Shown in pieces: positions 34,080-42,305 of a stretch of 64,000 bases of DNA (position 1 is the first letter of the stretch; each line of letters starts with the position of its first letter). The stretch lies in assembly GCF_050632395.1 (NCBI RefSeq), contig NZ_CP192600.1:2666001-2730000 (forward strand), given 5' to 3'. Source of the stretch: JAUYQR01 sp050632395. Lineage in GTDB: Bacteria; Pseudomonadota; Alphaproteobacteria; Rhodobacterales; Rhodobacteraceae. The notes below the pieces were generated by a model. That model was not told the DNA's origin. It ran no database searches and saw only the letters and a list, made by a program, of their open reading frames with translations. The position numbers and the translations under genes were made by a program.

Positions 34080-34718
34080 ATGAAAACCTCCATCCTTGCC
34101 GCTGCGGCGCTGGCTGGTCTGGCCGCCCCAAGCTTTGCCGGCGGACCGATCGCCGTCGCGGAAGAGCCGGTTACCGTCGCTCCCGCAGCGCCGGTCGCCC
34201 AGCCGGTCGATTGGTCAGGGCCCTACGCCGGACTTTCCTTTGGCATCGGCTCCGGCGACACTCAGACTGAAGGCGAGTCCGCCGACTACGACGACGGCAA
34301 CGTGGCAAGCATCTTGGCCGGTTACAATTTCCAAAGCGGGAACTTGGTCTACGGCGCCGAACTAGGGTACAGTTCGGTCTCCGACATGGTCCTTGTGGGC
34401 GACGATCTTGGCGGCGACGACACTTTCGACTCGATGATCGATTTGCGCGGCCGCGTCGGCTATTCGGCAGGAAAGGCACTGATCTACGGTGCCTTGGGCT
34501 ATGCATGGGGTGAAACCACGATCAACGGGTCAGACAGCGCTTCCGCAGATGGCGTCAGCCTGGGTCTGGGCGTCGATTATCTTGTAAGTGACCAGATCTT
34601 CCTCGGCCTCGACTACACCAGCCGCAATCTGTCGGGCACCGATGAAAACCCCGACAACACTTTCGACTTCGACGCAACGGTCAATACCGTAAGCTTCCGC
34701 GTCGGGATGTCCTTCTGA
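34080..34718 (+). CDS. Outer-membrane beta-barrel protein
   Basis: This 212-residue protein has a Sec signal peptide (cut near residue 19, SFAGG), a Pro/Ala-rich linker, then WSGPYAGLSFGIGSGDTQ and alternating strands ending VNTVSFRVGMSF. A C-terminal Phe after alternating hydrophobics is the outer-membrane insertion signal. It resembles the eight-stranded OmpA/Ail-like porin group (OMP_b-brl). A strong AAGGAG precedes the ATG, and the upstream 60 bases are AT-rich with a TATAAC -10-like box at 34053-34058. Confidence 0.85.
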   Translation: MKTSILAAAALAGLAAPSFAGGPIAVAEEPVTVAPAAPVAQPVDWSGPYAGLSFGIGSGDTQTEGESADYDDGNVASILAGYNFQSGNLVYGAELGYSSVSDMVLVGDDLGGDDTFDSMIDLRGRVGYSAGKALIYGALGYAWGETTINGSDSASADGVSLGLGVDYLVSDQIFLGLDYTSRNLSGTDENPDNTFDFDATVNTVSFRVGMSF

Positions 34719-34725
34719 TCGCATC

Positions 34726-34749
34726 GCGGGGGCTGGCAACGGCCCCCGC
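34726..34749 (+). terminator. Hairpin after the outer-membrane protein gene
   Basis: A perfect 8-bp stem GCGGGGGC / GCCCCCGC with an eight-base loop lies seven bases after the stop. It lacks a T run, so it may act as a transcript-stabilising hairpin or a weak terminator before mazG. Confidence 0.5.
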
Positions 34750-34792
34750 ACTCCCGTTAGGCTGACCCCGCACAACCGACCGGGGCCGCCAG

Positions 34793-35623
34793 ATGACCGA
34801 CATTTCCACCACTTCCTCCGACACCGGCATCCCTCGCCTTCTTGCCATCATGGCACGCCTGCGCGACCCCGCCACCGGCTGCCCCTGGGACATCGAACAA
34901 ACCTTCGCCACCATCGCCCCCTACACGGTCGAGGAAGCGCACGAGGTTGCCGACGCCATCGAACGCCAGGCTTGGGACGAGTTGAAGGGTGAACTCGGCG
35001 ACCTTCTCTTCCAGACCGTCTACCATTCCCAGATGGCCAGTGAGGCTGGCCTCTTCACCTTCGCCGATGTGACCGAAGCGATCAGCGCCAAGATGATCGC
35101 CCGCCACCCCCATGTCTTCGGCACCCAGTCTCGCGACAAGACCGCCGCCCAGCAAACCGCCGACTGGGAGGCGCAGAAGGCCGCCGAACGCGGCGCGGCC
35201 ACCCCAGCTGCCCGCATCCTCGACGGCATTGCCCTGTCCCTCCCCGCCCTCACCCGCGCGCTGAAACTGCAAAACCGCGCCGCCCGCGTCGGATTTGACT
35301 GGCCCTCCACGGCCGAGGTGCTCGATAAGCTCACCGAAGAGGCCGCCGAACTCGTCGAAGCCCGCGACACCCTCACCCAGACCGAGATCACCGAGGAAAT
35401 GGGCGACCTCCTCTTCGTCATGGCCAACCTCGCCCGCCACCTGAAGGTCGATCCCGAAGCCGCCCTGCGCGCCGCCAATCAGAAATTCACCCGCCGTTTC
35501 CAGCGCATCGAAGACTGGCTTGCCCAGGCCGGCAAGACCCCCGCCGACAGCGACCTCGCCGAAATGGACGCCCTCTGGAACCGCGCCAAACACGAAGAAA
35601 AGGGCGCCGCCCCCACAGGATGA
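34793..35623 (+). CDS. mazG: Nucleoside triphosphate pyrophosphohydrolase MazG
   Basis: This 276-residue housecleaning enzyme hydrolyses (d)NTPs to monophosphates. It contains two MazG-type helical repeats: GCPWDIEQTFATIAPYTVEE with EELKGELGD-type acidic clusters (ELKGELGDLLFQ) near residue 60, and LTEEAAELVEARD with EEMGDLLFVMANLARHL near 200. Full length compared with E. coli MazG (~263). Confidence 0.93.
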   Translation: MTDISTTSSDTGIPRLLAIMARLRDPATGCPWDIEQTFATIAPYTVEEAHEVADAIERQAWDELKGELGDLLFQTVYHSQMASEAGLFTFADVTEAISAKMIARHPHVFGTQSRDKTAAQQTADWEAQKAAERGAATPAARILDGIALSLPALTRALKLQNRAARVGFDWPSTAEVLDKLTEEAAELVEARDTLTQTEITEEMGDLLFVMANLARHLKVDPEAALRAANQKFTRRFQRIEDWLAQAGKTPADSDLAEMDALWNRAKHEEKGAAPTG

Positions 35624-35724
35624 AGCACTTCGTCCGCTCTTGTAGGGGAGGAAGAGGAAGGGGGCGCCGCCGCAGACGCTTCACTCCGCCGCAGGCAATT
35701 CCCGACTACTTCACTCAACCTCTC

Positions 35725-35753
35725 TTGACCAAAGTAAAAGACTCAGGTTTAAC
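35725..35753 (+). promoter_or_regulatory. Sigma-70-type promoter for the iron-binding protein gene
   Basis: TTGACC (35725-35730), a 17-base spacer and TTTAAC (35748-35753) form a good -35/-10 pair 29 bases ahead of the ATG at 35783. The surrounding sequence is AT-richer than the flanking genes. Confidence 0.5.
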
Positions 35754-35782
35754 CGCCCGGCAACCACACACCGGAGCCTGAC

Positions 35783-36781
35783 ATGCTGCGCCTCTCGACC
35801 CTTGCCCTTCTGGCACTCTCCACCCCTGTCCTCGCGCAAGAGGTCAACGTCTACTCCCACCGCCAGCCCGAACTGATCCAGCCCCTCGTCGATGCCTTCA
35901 CTGCCGAAACCGGCATCACCGTCAACGTGGCTTTCGTCGACAAGGGCATGGCCGAACGCCTGCAGGCCGAAGGCGACCGCTCGCCTGCCGACCTCGTCCT
36001 CACCGTCGACATCGCCCGCCTGACCCAGATCGTCGACGCCGACGTGACGCAAGCCGTGCAGTCCGACGTGCTTGAAGCCAACATCCCCGCCGCCTTGCGC
36101 GATGCCAACGACCACTGGTTCGGCCTCACCGCCCGCGCCCGCATCGTCTACGCCTCGAAAGACCGCGTCGCCGACGGCGAGGTCACAACCTACGAAGACC
36201 TCGCCGATCCCAAGTGGAAAGGCCGCATCTGCACCCGCTCCGGCACCAACGATTACAACGTCGCCCTCACCGCCGCCGTTCTCGCCCATCACGGCCCCGA
36301 GGCGACCAAGGCCTGGCTTGAAGGCCTCAAGGCCAACCTCGCCCGCAAACCTGATGGCGGCGACCGCGATCAGGTCAAGGCCATCGCCGCCGGGGAATGC
36401 GATATCGCCATCGGCAACACCTACTACATCGGCCAAATGCTCGCCGACCCGGAACAGAAACCCGCCGCCGAAACCGTGCGCATCGTGTTCCCGACGTTTG
36501 AAGGCGGCGGCACCCACGTGAACATTTCTGGCGTGGCGATGACGAAATCGGCCCCGAACAAGGAAAACGCGCTGAAGTTCATGGAATGGCTGTCCGGCGA
36601 CACCGCACAGAAGATCTACGCCGAAACCAACTTCGAATACCCGGTGAAGCCCGGCGTCGAACGCTCCGCGCTCGTCGCTTCATGGGGTGACTTCACTCCC
36701 GACAGCAAGCCCCTGACCGACCTCGCCGCCCTGCGCGGCGATGCGCTGAAACTGATCGAGGAAGTCAACTTCGACGGCTGA
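35783..36781 (+). CDS. Periplasmic Fe(III)-binding protein (FutA/FbpA/AfuA-like)
   Basis: This 332-residue secreted protein has a short signal peptide (STPVLAQE, cut near 19). The start of the mature part VNVYSHRQPELIQPLVDAF and the twin tyrosines in GNTYYIGQM near residue 214 are typical of ferric-ion binding proteins of the FbpA/IdiA class. No permease or ATPase gene lies next to it, so it probably works with an importer encoded elsewhere. Confidence 0.88.
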   Translation: MLRLSTLALLALSTPVLAQEVNVYSHRQPELIQPLVDAFTAETGITVNVAFVDKGMAERLQAEGDRSPADLVLTVDIARLTQIVDADVTQAVQSDVLEANIPAALRDANDHWFGLTARARIVYASKDRVADGEVTTYEDLADPKWKGRICTRSGTNDYNVALTAAVLAHHGPEATKAWLEGLKANLARKPDGGDRDQVKAIAAGECDIAIGNTYYIGQMLADPEQKPAAETVRIVFPTFEGGGTHVNISGVAMTKSAPNKENALKFMEWLSGDTAQKIYAETNFEYPVKPGVERSALVASWGDFTPDSKPLTDLAALRGDALKLIEEVNFDG

Positions 36782-36807
36782 TAGGCCCCTCACCCATCGC
36801 CACCGAC

Positions 36808-36832
36808 CGAAGCCGGCACCCAGCCGGCTTCG
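36808..36832. terminator. Bidirectional-looking hairpin after the iron-binding protein gene
   Basis: CGAAGCCGGC-ACCCA-GCCGGCTTCG is a perfect 10-bp stem with a five-base loop 26 bases after the stop codon. No T run follows; the stem is the likely 3' end or an mRNA-stabilising element. Confidence 0.55.
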
Positions 36833-36967
36833 CGCATTCCGGGGGATCGCTGCGCTGCGAAACCGCTCACGCCAGCCCCACATTCCCCGATCAGGTCTGC
36901 ATTCAGTCTGACATTTGCCACGAATCTGGTGTCAATCTTGCCCCGAAACCGGAATCGGGCTGAATTG

Positions 36968-37990
36968 ATGGACACTCTGCACACCCTCGCGGCCAGCTAC
37001 TACGCCCACGCGCAGTCGGTCTTCCTGCAAACCTTCGATGCCGAAAGCCGCCTCTTCTACCTCTACCTCGTGACCTCGCTGCTGTTCGCCTGGGTGCTCT
37101 GGCACCGCGCCCGCGCCGCAAACCGCGACACCGGCTCGTTCCTGCGGTTCCTCTTCCCCACCCGCGTCTGGAGCAATCCCTCCGCCTGGCTCGACGTGCG
37201 CTACTTCTTCTTCCACCAGCTTCTCGGCAACTTCGCCATGCTCGGCGTCAGCCTTGCCGCAACCGTCTTCGTCTTCCAGCTCCTCACCGGCTTCGACGGG
37301 CTGCAAGACATCACCAGCGCCACCGTCCTGCAAGGCTGGCAGGGCGCGGCCCTCGCCATCGCCTTCATGACCGTTTCCTTCGTGGTGTCCGACTTCACCG
37401 CCTTCTTCCTGCACTTCCTCCAGCACAAGATCCCGCTCCTGTGGCAGTTCCACAAGGTCCACCACAGCGCCGAAGTCATGCACCCGCTGTCGAACTTCCG
37501 CGAACACCCGATCGACGAACTGGCCTACCACCTCGGCATCGGCGCCACCTACGGGCTGGTCGTGGCGCTGTCCGTCCTCACCATCGGCTACGTCCCCGAC
37601 ATCCCCCTGATCCTCGGCGTGCCGATCTTCGTCTTCCTCTTCAACGTCGCGGGCTACAGCCTTCGCCACTCGCACATCTGGCTGCGCTGGCCCGGCCGCT
37701 GGTCGATGGTCTTCCCCTCGCCCGCCCACCACCAGGTCCACCACTCCAGCCACCCCGACCACCTCGACAAGAACTTCGCCTTCTTCTTCCCGATCTGGGA
37801 TGTCATCTTCGGCTGCTACATCATGCCCGAAGACAACCGCGACGTGAAATTCGGCGTCACCGAAAAGGACCGCGGGCACGAGCTGAACTCCTGCGTCAAG
37901 CTCTACGTCCTGCCCTTCCGCGACGCCTGGCGCCTCCTCACCCGCAAACGCCCGAAAGCCCCCGCGCAAGACCCCGCGACCCCCGGCTGA
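36968..37990 (+). CDS. Fatty acid hydroxylase / sterol desaturase superfamily protein
   Basis: This 340-residue membrane di-iron enzyme carries the three histidine boxes of the superfamily: HFLQH near residue 154, HKVHH near 164 and HHQVHH near 257. Several long hydrophobic segments surround them. Substrates in bacteria include hopanoid-like lipids, carotenoids or alkyl lipids; which one applies here is not visible. The start MDTLHTLAASYY is chosen at 36968. Confidence 0.85.
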   Translation: MDTLHTLAASYYAHAQSVFLQTFDAESRLFYLYLVTSLLFAWVLWHRARAANRDTGSFLRFLFPTRVWSNPSAWLDVRYFFFHQLLGNFAMLGVSLAATVFVFQLLTGFDGLQDITSATVLQGWQGAALAIAFMTVSFVVSDFTAFFLHFLQHKIPLLWQFHKVHHSAEVMHPLSNFREHPIDELAYHLGIGATYGLVVALSVLTIGYVPDIPLILGVPIFVFLFNVAGYSLRHSHIWLRWPGRWSMVFPSPAHHQVHHSSHPDHLDKNFAFFFPIWDVIFGCYIMPEDNRDVKFGVTEKDRGHELNSCVKLYVLPFRDAWRLLTRKRPKAPAQDPATPG

Positions 37991-38046
37991 CCACTGGACT
38001 TCCCCCCACCCATCGGCTTTCCTCGCCCCAAACGCAGGAGCCCGCC

Positions 38047-38988
38047 ATGACCCACCCCCGCCGCATCATCATCGACACCGACCCAGGGCAAGACGACGCC
38101 GTGGCCATCCTCCTCGCCCTCGCCTCGCCCGAAGACCTGCACGTCCTCGGCATCACCGCCGTCGCCGGCAACGTCCCCCTCCCCCTGACCGAGCGTAACG
38201 CCCGCATCATCGTCGACCTCGCCCGCGCCACCGTCCCCGTCTACGCCGGCTGCGACGCCCCCCTCGCCCGCAAACTTGTCACCGCCGAGCATGTCCACGG
38301 CAAGACCGGCCTTAACGGCATCGAGCTTCCCACCCCCGTCACCCCGCTGCAACCGCAGCACGCCGTCGACTTCCTGATCGAAACCCTCCGGCGCGAGCCT
38401 GCGGGCACCGTCACCCTCTGCCCCCTTGGCCCCCTCACCAACATCGCCACCGCCTTCAACCGCGCCCCCGACATCATCCCCCGCGTGGCCGAGATCGTGC
38501 TGATGGGCGGCGGATATTTCGAGGGCGGCAACATCACCCCCGCGGCCGAGTTCAACATCTACGTCGATCCCGAAGCCGCTGACATCGTGTTCAAATCCGG
38601 CGTCCCCCTCGTCGTGATGCCGCTCGACGTCACCCACAAGGCCCTCACCTCGCGCGACTGGGTCGAAGGCATGCGCGCCCTCGGCACCCCCGTAGGCCAC
38701 GCCGTCGCCGCCTGGACCGACTTCTTCGAACGCTTCGACACCGCCAAATACGGCTCCGAAGGCGCCCCCCTGCACGACCCCTGCGTGATCGCCTACCTGT
38801 TGGAGCCCACCCTCTTCCACGGCCGCCACATCAACGTGGAAATCGAGCTTGTCAGCCCCCTCACCCTCGGCATGACCGTCGCCGACTGGTGGCGCGTGAC
38901 GAAACGCGAGCCGAACGCGATGTTCATGGGCGGCGTGGACCGGGACGGGTTCTACCGGCTGTTGACGGAGCGGTTGGGGAGGTTGTGA
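38047..38988 (+). CDS. Inosine-uridine-preferring nucleoside hydrolase
   Basis: This 313-residue enzyme cleaves ribonucleosides to base and ribose. The Ca-binding N-terminal motif IIIDTDPGQDDAVAILLAL is intact, as are GPLTNIA near residue 130, EFNIYVDPEAADIVF near 170 and the C-terminal HDPCVIAYLL. CAGGAG precedes the ATG at 38047. It lies 56 bases after the hydroxylase and is the last high-GC gene before the low-GC island. Confidence 0.92.
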   Translation: MTHPRRIIIDTDPGQDDAVAILLALASPEDLHVLGITAVAGNVPLPLTERNARIIVDLARATVPVYAGCDAPLARKLVTAEHVHGKTGLNGIELPTPVTPLQPQHAVDFLIETLRREPAGTVTLCPLGPLTNIATAFNRAPDIIPRVAEIVLMGGGYFEGGNITPAAEFNIYVDPEAADIVFKSGVPLVVMPLDVTHKALTSRDWVEGMRALGTPVGHAVAAWTDFFERFDTAKYGSEGAPLHDPCVIAYLLEPTLFHGRHINVEIELVSPLTLGMTVADWWRVTKREPNAMFMGGVDRDGFYRLLTERLGRL

Positions 38989-39146
38989 GGAGTCACCGAT
39001 TCTAGCTGTCGCTCGCACCTTGCGGATGAATAACGTCACAGGAACAATATTTAAGGTTGCAAAATGACAACCAATCCGACATTAATCTTTCTAGAAAACT
39101 CTGATATTCACAGAAACTCAGCTATTAGACAAAGGGATAGCAGGAA

Positions 39147-40022
39147 TTGTCGGTTAGTGGTCGTTTTGACGCCTTTATCAGCAATATTAGCCAGACCGAT
39201 GCGCAAAAAACGGCAGGCGCGGGTCGGCGCGCTAGTGTCATAAGGGCTTTGAACTCGCACTATTGGGGTTCCAGTAGCGAAACCGCGAATTCAAAGTACG
39301 TCGGGTCTTGGGGTAAATTTACTCGGATCAGGCCACCGCGTGACGTTGACGTGCTCTTCGAGCTTCCCAAATCAACTTATGATAAGTTTCAGAGCAGGTC
39401 GGGAAACAAGCAATCCCAACTATTGCAGGAAGTTAAAGGTATCCTCGCCACCAGTTTTCCGAATACGGACATTCGAGGTGACGGACCAGTAGTTAAGGTT
39501 CCGTTCACCTCATACAACGTTGAAGTAGCTCCTGCATTCAAGCTTACCACCGGGCAATATTGGGTGTGCATGACGAACGACGGCGGGCATTACAAGTCTG
39601 CCGACTATGATGCCGAGATCAAAGCTGTGAAGGACAGTAATGACATCACCAAAGGCAATACACGCAACCTCATCCGAATGATGAAATGTTGGCAAGGGCA
39701 TTGCGGCGTGCCGTTGAAGTCATTTTGGATCGAGTTGATCGCCATCGAGTTTCTGGCTGGATGGGAGAATCGAGACAAATCTTCCGTTTACTACGATTGG
39801 ATGGTTCGGGATTTTTTCAAGTACTTAGAGCTCAAAGTATATGGGAGCGTTTTTGCACCGGGGACCTATGAGCAAATGTATCTTGGTGACGCATGGCTGA
39901 CGAAAGCGCAGACGGCGCGCCAGCGAGCAGAGAAGGCCTGTATCCTTGAAACAGACGACCCGATTAGTGCAGGGGAAGAGTGGCAGAAGATCTTTGGGGC
40001 GGACATTCCGAGGTACACATGA
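39147..40022 (+). CDS. CD-NTase (SMODS-type cyclic oligonucleotide synthase) of a CBASS-like system
   Basis: This 291-residue protein has the nucleotidyltransferase core: GS motif VGSWGKF at residues 53-54, then the D-x-D pair at D66/D68 (RDVDVLFELP) and a third acidic residue in NVEVAPAF, where Glu126 stands in for the usual Asp. The LIRMMKCW and WIELIAIEFLAGW segments fit the C-terminal helical part of SMODS enzymes. Such enzymes make cyclic nucleotides on phage infection to trigger an effector. An in-frame stop at 39138 forces the start to TTG at 39147 (AGGA just upstream). Its stop overlaps the effector gene. Codon use is AT-richer than the neighbours. Confidence 0.85.
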   Translation: MSVSGRFDAFISNISQTDAQKTAGAGRRASVIRALNSHYWGSSSETANSKYVGSWGKFTRIRPPRDVDVLFELPKSTYDKFQSRSGNKQSQLLQEVKGILATSFPNTDIRGDGPVVKVPFTSYNVEVAPAFKLTTGQYWVCMTNDGGHYKSADYDAEIKAVKDSNDITKGNTRNLIRMMKCWQGHCGVPLKSFWIELIAIEFLAGWENRDKSSVYYDWMVRDFFKYLELKVYGSVFAPGTYEQMYLGDAWLTKAQTARQRAEKACILETDDPISAGEEWQKIFGADIPRYT

Positions 40023-40543
40023 CACAACAGCGCGTAAATGAACTTGTTAAAGAGTGCCGTCGCCAAGAAGAGTCTTGCAAGTATACGGCTGCGGGCTTGT
40101 ACAACTGGCAAAAGACTGCCCAGCTTTGGAAGAATGGATTCATTATTGCACCAATCGTCTTAGGCGGCTTCGCATCTTCTCAACTAATTAATGACGGGGC
40201 CAACCCTGCGACTTGGACCAACTATGTCGCTGCAGGCCTTGCTCTTTTAGCTGGCTTCTTCCCCGCCATTTTCGAGGCCTTAGGAATGGACATGCGGGTC
40301 CGCGAGATCGGCACCGCAGCTGGTGAATTTACGAACCTTAGGGACCGCTTCCGTTTGTTGGGTAATGTTGGAGCAGACATGACCTTTGAAGAACTTAATC
40401 CCGCTTTCGAGCAGTTGATGGACCGCATGGACGCCGCGCGGAAGACATCGCCGCCGTTGCCTGAACGTTACTTCAAGGAAGGGCGCTCAAAGATCGAGGC
40501 TGGCGATTACGACTTTGAAATCGATGAACCAAAGGCAAAATAG
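40019..40543 (+). CDS. SLATT-type two-transmembrane effector
   Basis: This 174-residue protein has a charged N-terminal helix with several Cys/Arg, two membrane segments (residues ~40-57, FIIAPIVLGGFASSQLI; ~66-87, WTNYVAAGLALLAGFFPAIF) and a helical C-terminal region. This matches SLATT-domain proteins, thought to act as pore-forming or membrane-damaging effectors in nucleotide-signalling defence systems. ATG at 40019 overlaps the CD-NTase stop by four bases, so the pair is translationally coupled. TTA and ATA-rich codon use sets it apart from the surrounding genes. Confidence 0.8.
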   Translation: MTQQRVNELVKECRRQEESCKYTAAGLYNWQKTAQLWKNGFIIAPIVLGGFASSQLINDGANPATWTNYVAAGLALLAGFFPAIFEALGMDMRVREIGTAAGEFTNLRDRFRLLGNVGADMTFEELNPAFEQLMDRMDAARKTSPPLPERYFKEGRSKIEAGDYDFEIDEPKAK

Positions 40544-40548
40544 AAATC

Positions 40549-40570
40549 GTAGGTCGGGGTTTACCCCGAC
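40549..40570 (+). repeat. REP-like palindrome, copy 1 (also acts as terminator)
   Basis: A 22-base element begins with the tetranucleotide GTAG and forms the hairpin GTCGGGG-TTTA-CCCCGAC six bases after the SLATT stop. TCTTTT follows, so it can also terminate the defence operon. It matches copy 2 at 19 of 22 positions in the opposite orientation. Confidence 0.75.
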
Positions 40571-40597
40571 TCTTTTGCGAATTGTGGGAAAGTGAAT

Positions 40598-40619
40598 GGC
40601 GGGGTGAACCCCGCCCTAC
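40598..40619 (-). repeat. REP-like palindrome, copy 2 (inverted)
   Basis: Read on the minus strand this 22-base element starts GTAG and forms GGCGGGG-TTCA-CCCCGCC. Relative to copy 1, one stem pair changes from T-A to G-C on both sides, so the pairing is kept. It lies inside a larger inverted repeat, GTGAATGG (40592-40599) with CCATTCAC (40622-40629). A GTAG head next to a palindrome is the form recognised by RAYT transposases; no RAYT gene is in the window. Confidence 0.7.
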
Positions 40620-40742
40620 ATCCATTCACCCCTCATACCCCCCTAACAAACCCCTAACACCCAAAAATTCCCCAACAAAATCAATATCTCTTTCCATGTC
40701 CCACCGTGGGACACGCAAAGCGGAAGCCACTGCGGCCTCCCC

Positions 40743-41759
40743 CTACCCCAGCGGCAGCACCACCGAAAACCGGCTCCCCTCGCCCACCACGCTCTCCACC
40801 CGCAGCCACCCCCGGTGCCGGCTCACGATATGCTTCACGATGGCCAGCCCCAGCCCCGTCCCCCCCTTCTCCCGGCTCCGGTGGCTATCGACCCGGTAGA
40901 ACCTTTCCGTCAGCCGCGGGATATGGACCGCGGAAATCCCCTCGCCCTCGTCCGCCACCTCCACCCGCACCGCCCGCCCCCGGATCGTGTCCTCGAACCC
41001 CACCGTCACCCGCACCTCCCCCGCGCCGCCATACTTCACCGCGTTCTCGATCAGGTTCGTGAACACCTGCGTCAGCTGGTCCCCGTCCCCCGCCAACTCC
41101 ACCGGCCCCGCCGCGCTCACCGCCACCCGCGCGCCCGAAGCCTCCGCCAGCGGCGCCAGCGTATCGACCACCCCCGCGATGATCCCCACCAGCTCCACCC
41201 GCTCGCGCGGCCGCACCCGCTCCTCCGCCTCGACCCGGCTCAGGTGCAAAAGGTCCTGCACCAGCCGGTTCATCCGCCCCGCCTCCTGCTCCATGATCCC
41301 CAGGAACCGTTCCCGCGCCACCGGGTCATCCTTCGCCGCAAACCGCAGCGTCTCAATGAACCCCATCAGGGCCGTCAACGGGGTGCGCAGCTCGTGGCTC
41401 ACATTGGCCACGAAATCCCGCCGCATCTGCCCCGCCCGCTCCTCCTCGCTGACATCGCGGAATACACACAGGACCGTCTGCTCGCCCAAGCCCGCGACGG
41501 TCACCAGGTAAATCTCCTCCCGCGCCTCACGCGACAGCACACAGCGCACCTCTTGCACCGCCCCGCCCGCCTGCACCTCTGCCACCGCCTTCAGCAAAGC
41601 AGGATTACGGATCGCCAAGGCCAGATGCCGCCCGACCAGCCCCTCACCCAAAAGCCCCAACGCCGCCTCGTTGACCTGCAACAGCCGATCAAGCGGCCCG
41701 ACGGCGATCGCGGGCAGCGGTATTCCGGCCAACATGCAGACAATGAGGTCTGAATTCAC
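40743..41759 (-). CDS. phoR: PhoR-like sensor histidine kinase
   Basis: This 338-residue kinase has a PAS-type sensor (residues ~10-110), a HisKA box with the phospho-His (NVSHELRTPLTALMGF near 119), an N-box (NLIENAVKYGG), and G-boxes (DEGEGI, GGTGLGLAIVKH). The arrangement matches PhoR without membrane segments. phoB, pst genes and phoU are not next to it, so the phosphate link rests on sequence resemblance only. The gap 40630-40742 holds a small hairpin (GTCCCA-CCG-TGGGAC at 40698-40712). Confidence 0.8.
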   Translation of the reverse strand: MNSDLIVCMLAGIPLPAIAVGPLDRLLQVNEAALGLLGEGLVGRHLALAIRNPALLKAVAEVQAGGAVQEVRCVLSREAREEIYLVTVAGLGEQTVLCVFRDVSEEERAGQMRRDFVANVSHELRTPLTALMGFIETLRFAAKDDPVARERFLGIMEQEAGRMNRLVQDLLHLSRVEAEERVRPRERVELVGIIAGVVDTLAPLAEASGARVAVSAAGPVELAGDGDQLTQVFTNLIENAVKYGGAGEVRVTVGFEDTIRGRAVRVEVADEGEGISAVHIPRLTERFYRVDSHRSREKGGTGLGLAIVKHIVSRHRGWLRVESVVGEGSRFSVVLPLG

Positions 41760-41971
41760 AAGATTGTCCCACGCTCAAGCTCAAAGGTCTCGGAATCGAT
41801 CCGTATGCGCCATCCCTAGGCCACAATTTGGGGCGATTCGATATGGGTTAGTTGTTTTTTGAAGGTGCCCGGCTGTTCGACCGACTTCCCGTTGCGCGAG
41901 GTGGTGGTGATCTTCCCGTGTCATATTATCAGCAGTTTTCCTGGCATGCCTTCTGCAAGGGCATCTCGGTC

Positions 41972-42301
41972 ATGAACATCGAAGCAACCCGTATGACCAT
42001 CGGTTTCGGTCCGGGCGCGGTGCCGTCGGTACCGGCATATGCCGAGGGGGTGACCAGCGTCGCCTTCTCTGACTTGGTGCATGGCACGGTGGATTTTGCC
42101 AACTGTGCCCTTGTCATCACGCCCCTGTTCGGACCCGGGTTCGACGCGATCGAACTTCTGGAGCAGCTTGCAGAGACGCCGTTTTGCGGCAGCGTCCGGG
42201 TCGAGGCGCCAAAGCTTCCCAACAAGCGTCTCGTCCTGCGCGAGCTTCGGTCGGTCGCTGACCGCAGCGGCATCACCGTGGAACTGGTCGAGCTTTACTG
42301 A
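41972..42301 (+). CDS. Small hypothetical protein, unknown family
   Basis: This 109-residue cytoplasmic protein is not recognised. It shows a Gly/Pro-rich N-terminal part (TIGFGPGAVPSVP), a middle with PLFGPGFDAIELLEQL, and a basic C-terminus with RLVLRELRSVADRSG. No signal or membrane segment is present. The ATG at 41972 is chosen; the frame stays open to 41852 but without support. It converges on the gamma-carbonic anhydrase gene, four bases apart. Confidence 0.6.
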   Translation: MNIEATRMTIGFGPGAVPSVPAYAEGVTSVAFSDLVHGTVDFANCALVITPLFGPGFDAIELLEQLAETPFCGSVRVEAPKLPNKRLVLRELRSVADRSGITVELVELY

Positions 42302-42305
42302 GCCC

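Noticed and set aside
40698..40712. GTCCCA-CCG-TGGGAC hairpin as a regulatory site of phoR
   Set aside because: It lies downstream of the phoR stop, is short and lacks a T run; it does not match a Pho box.
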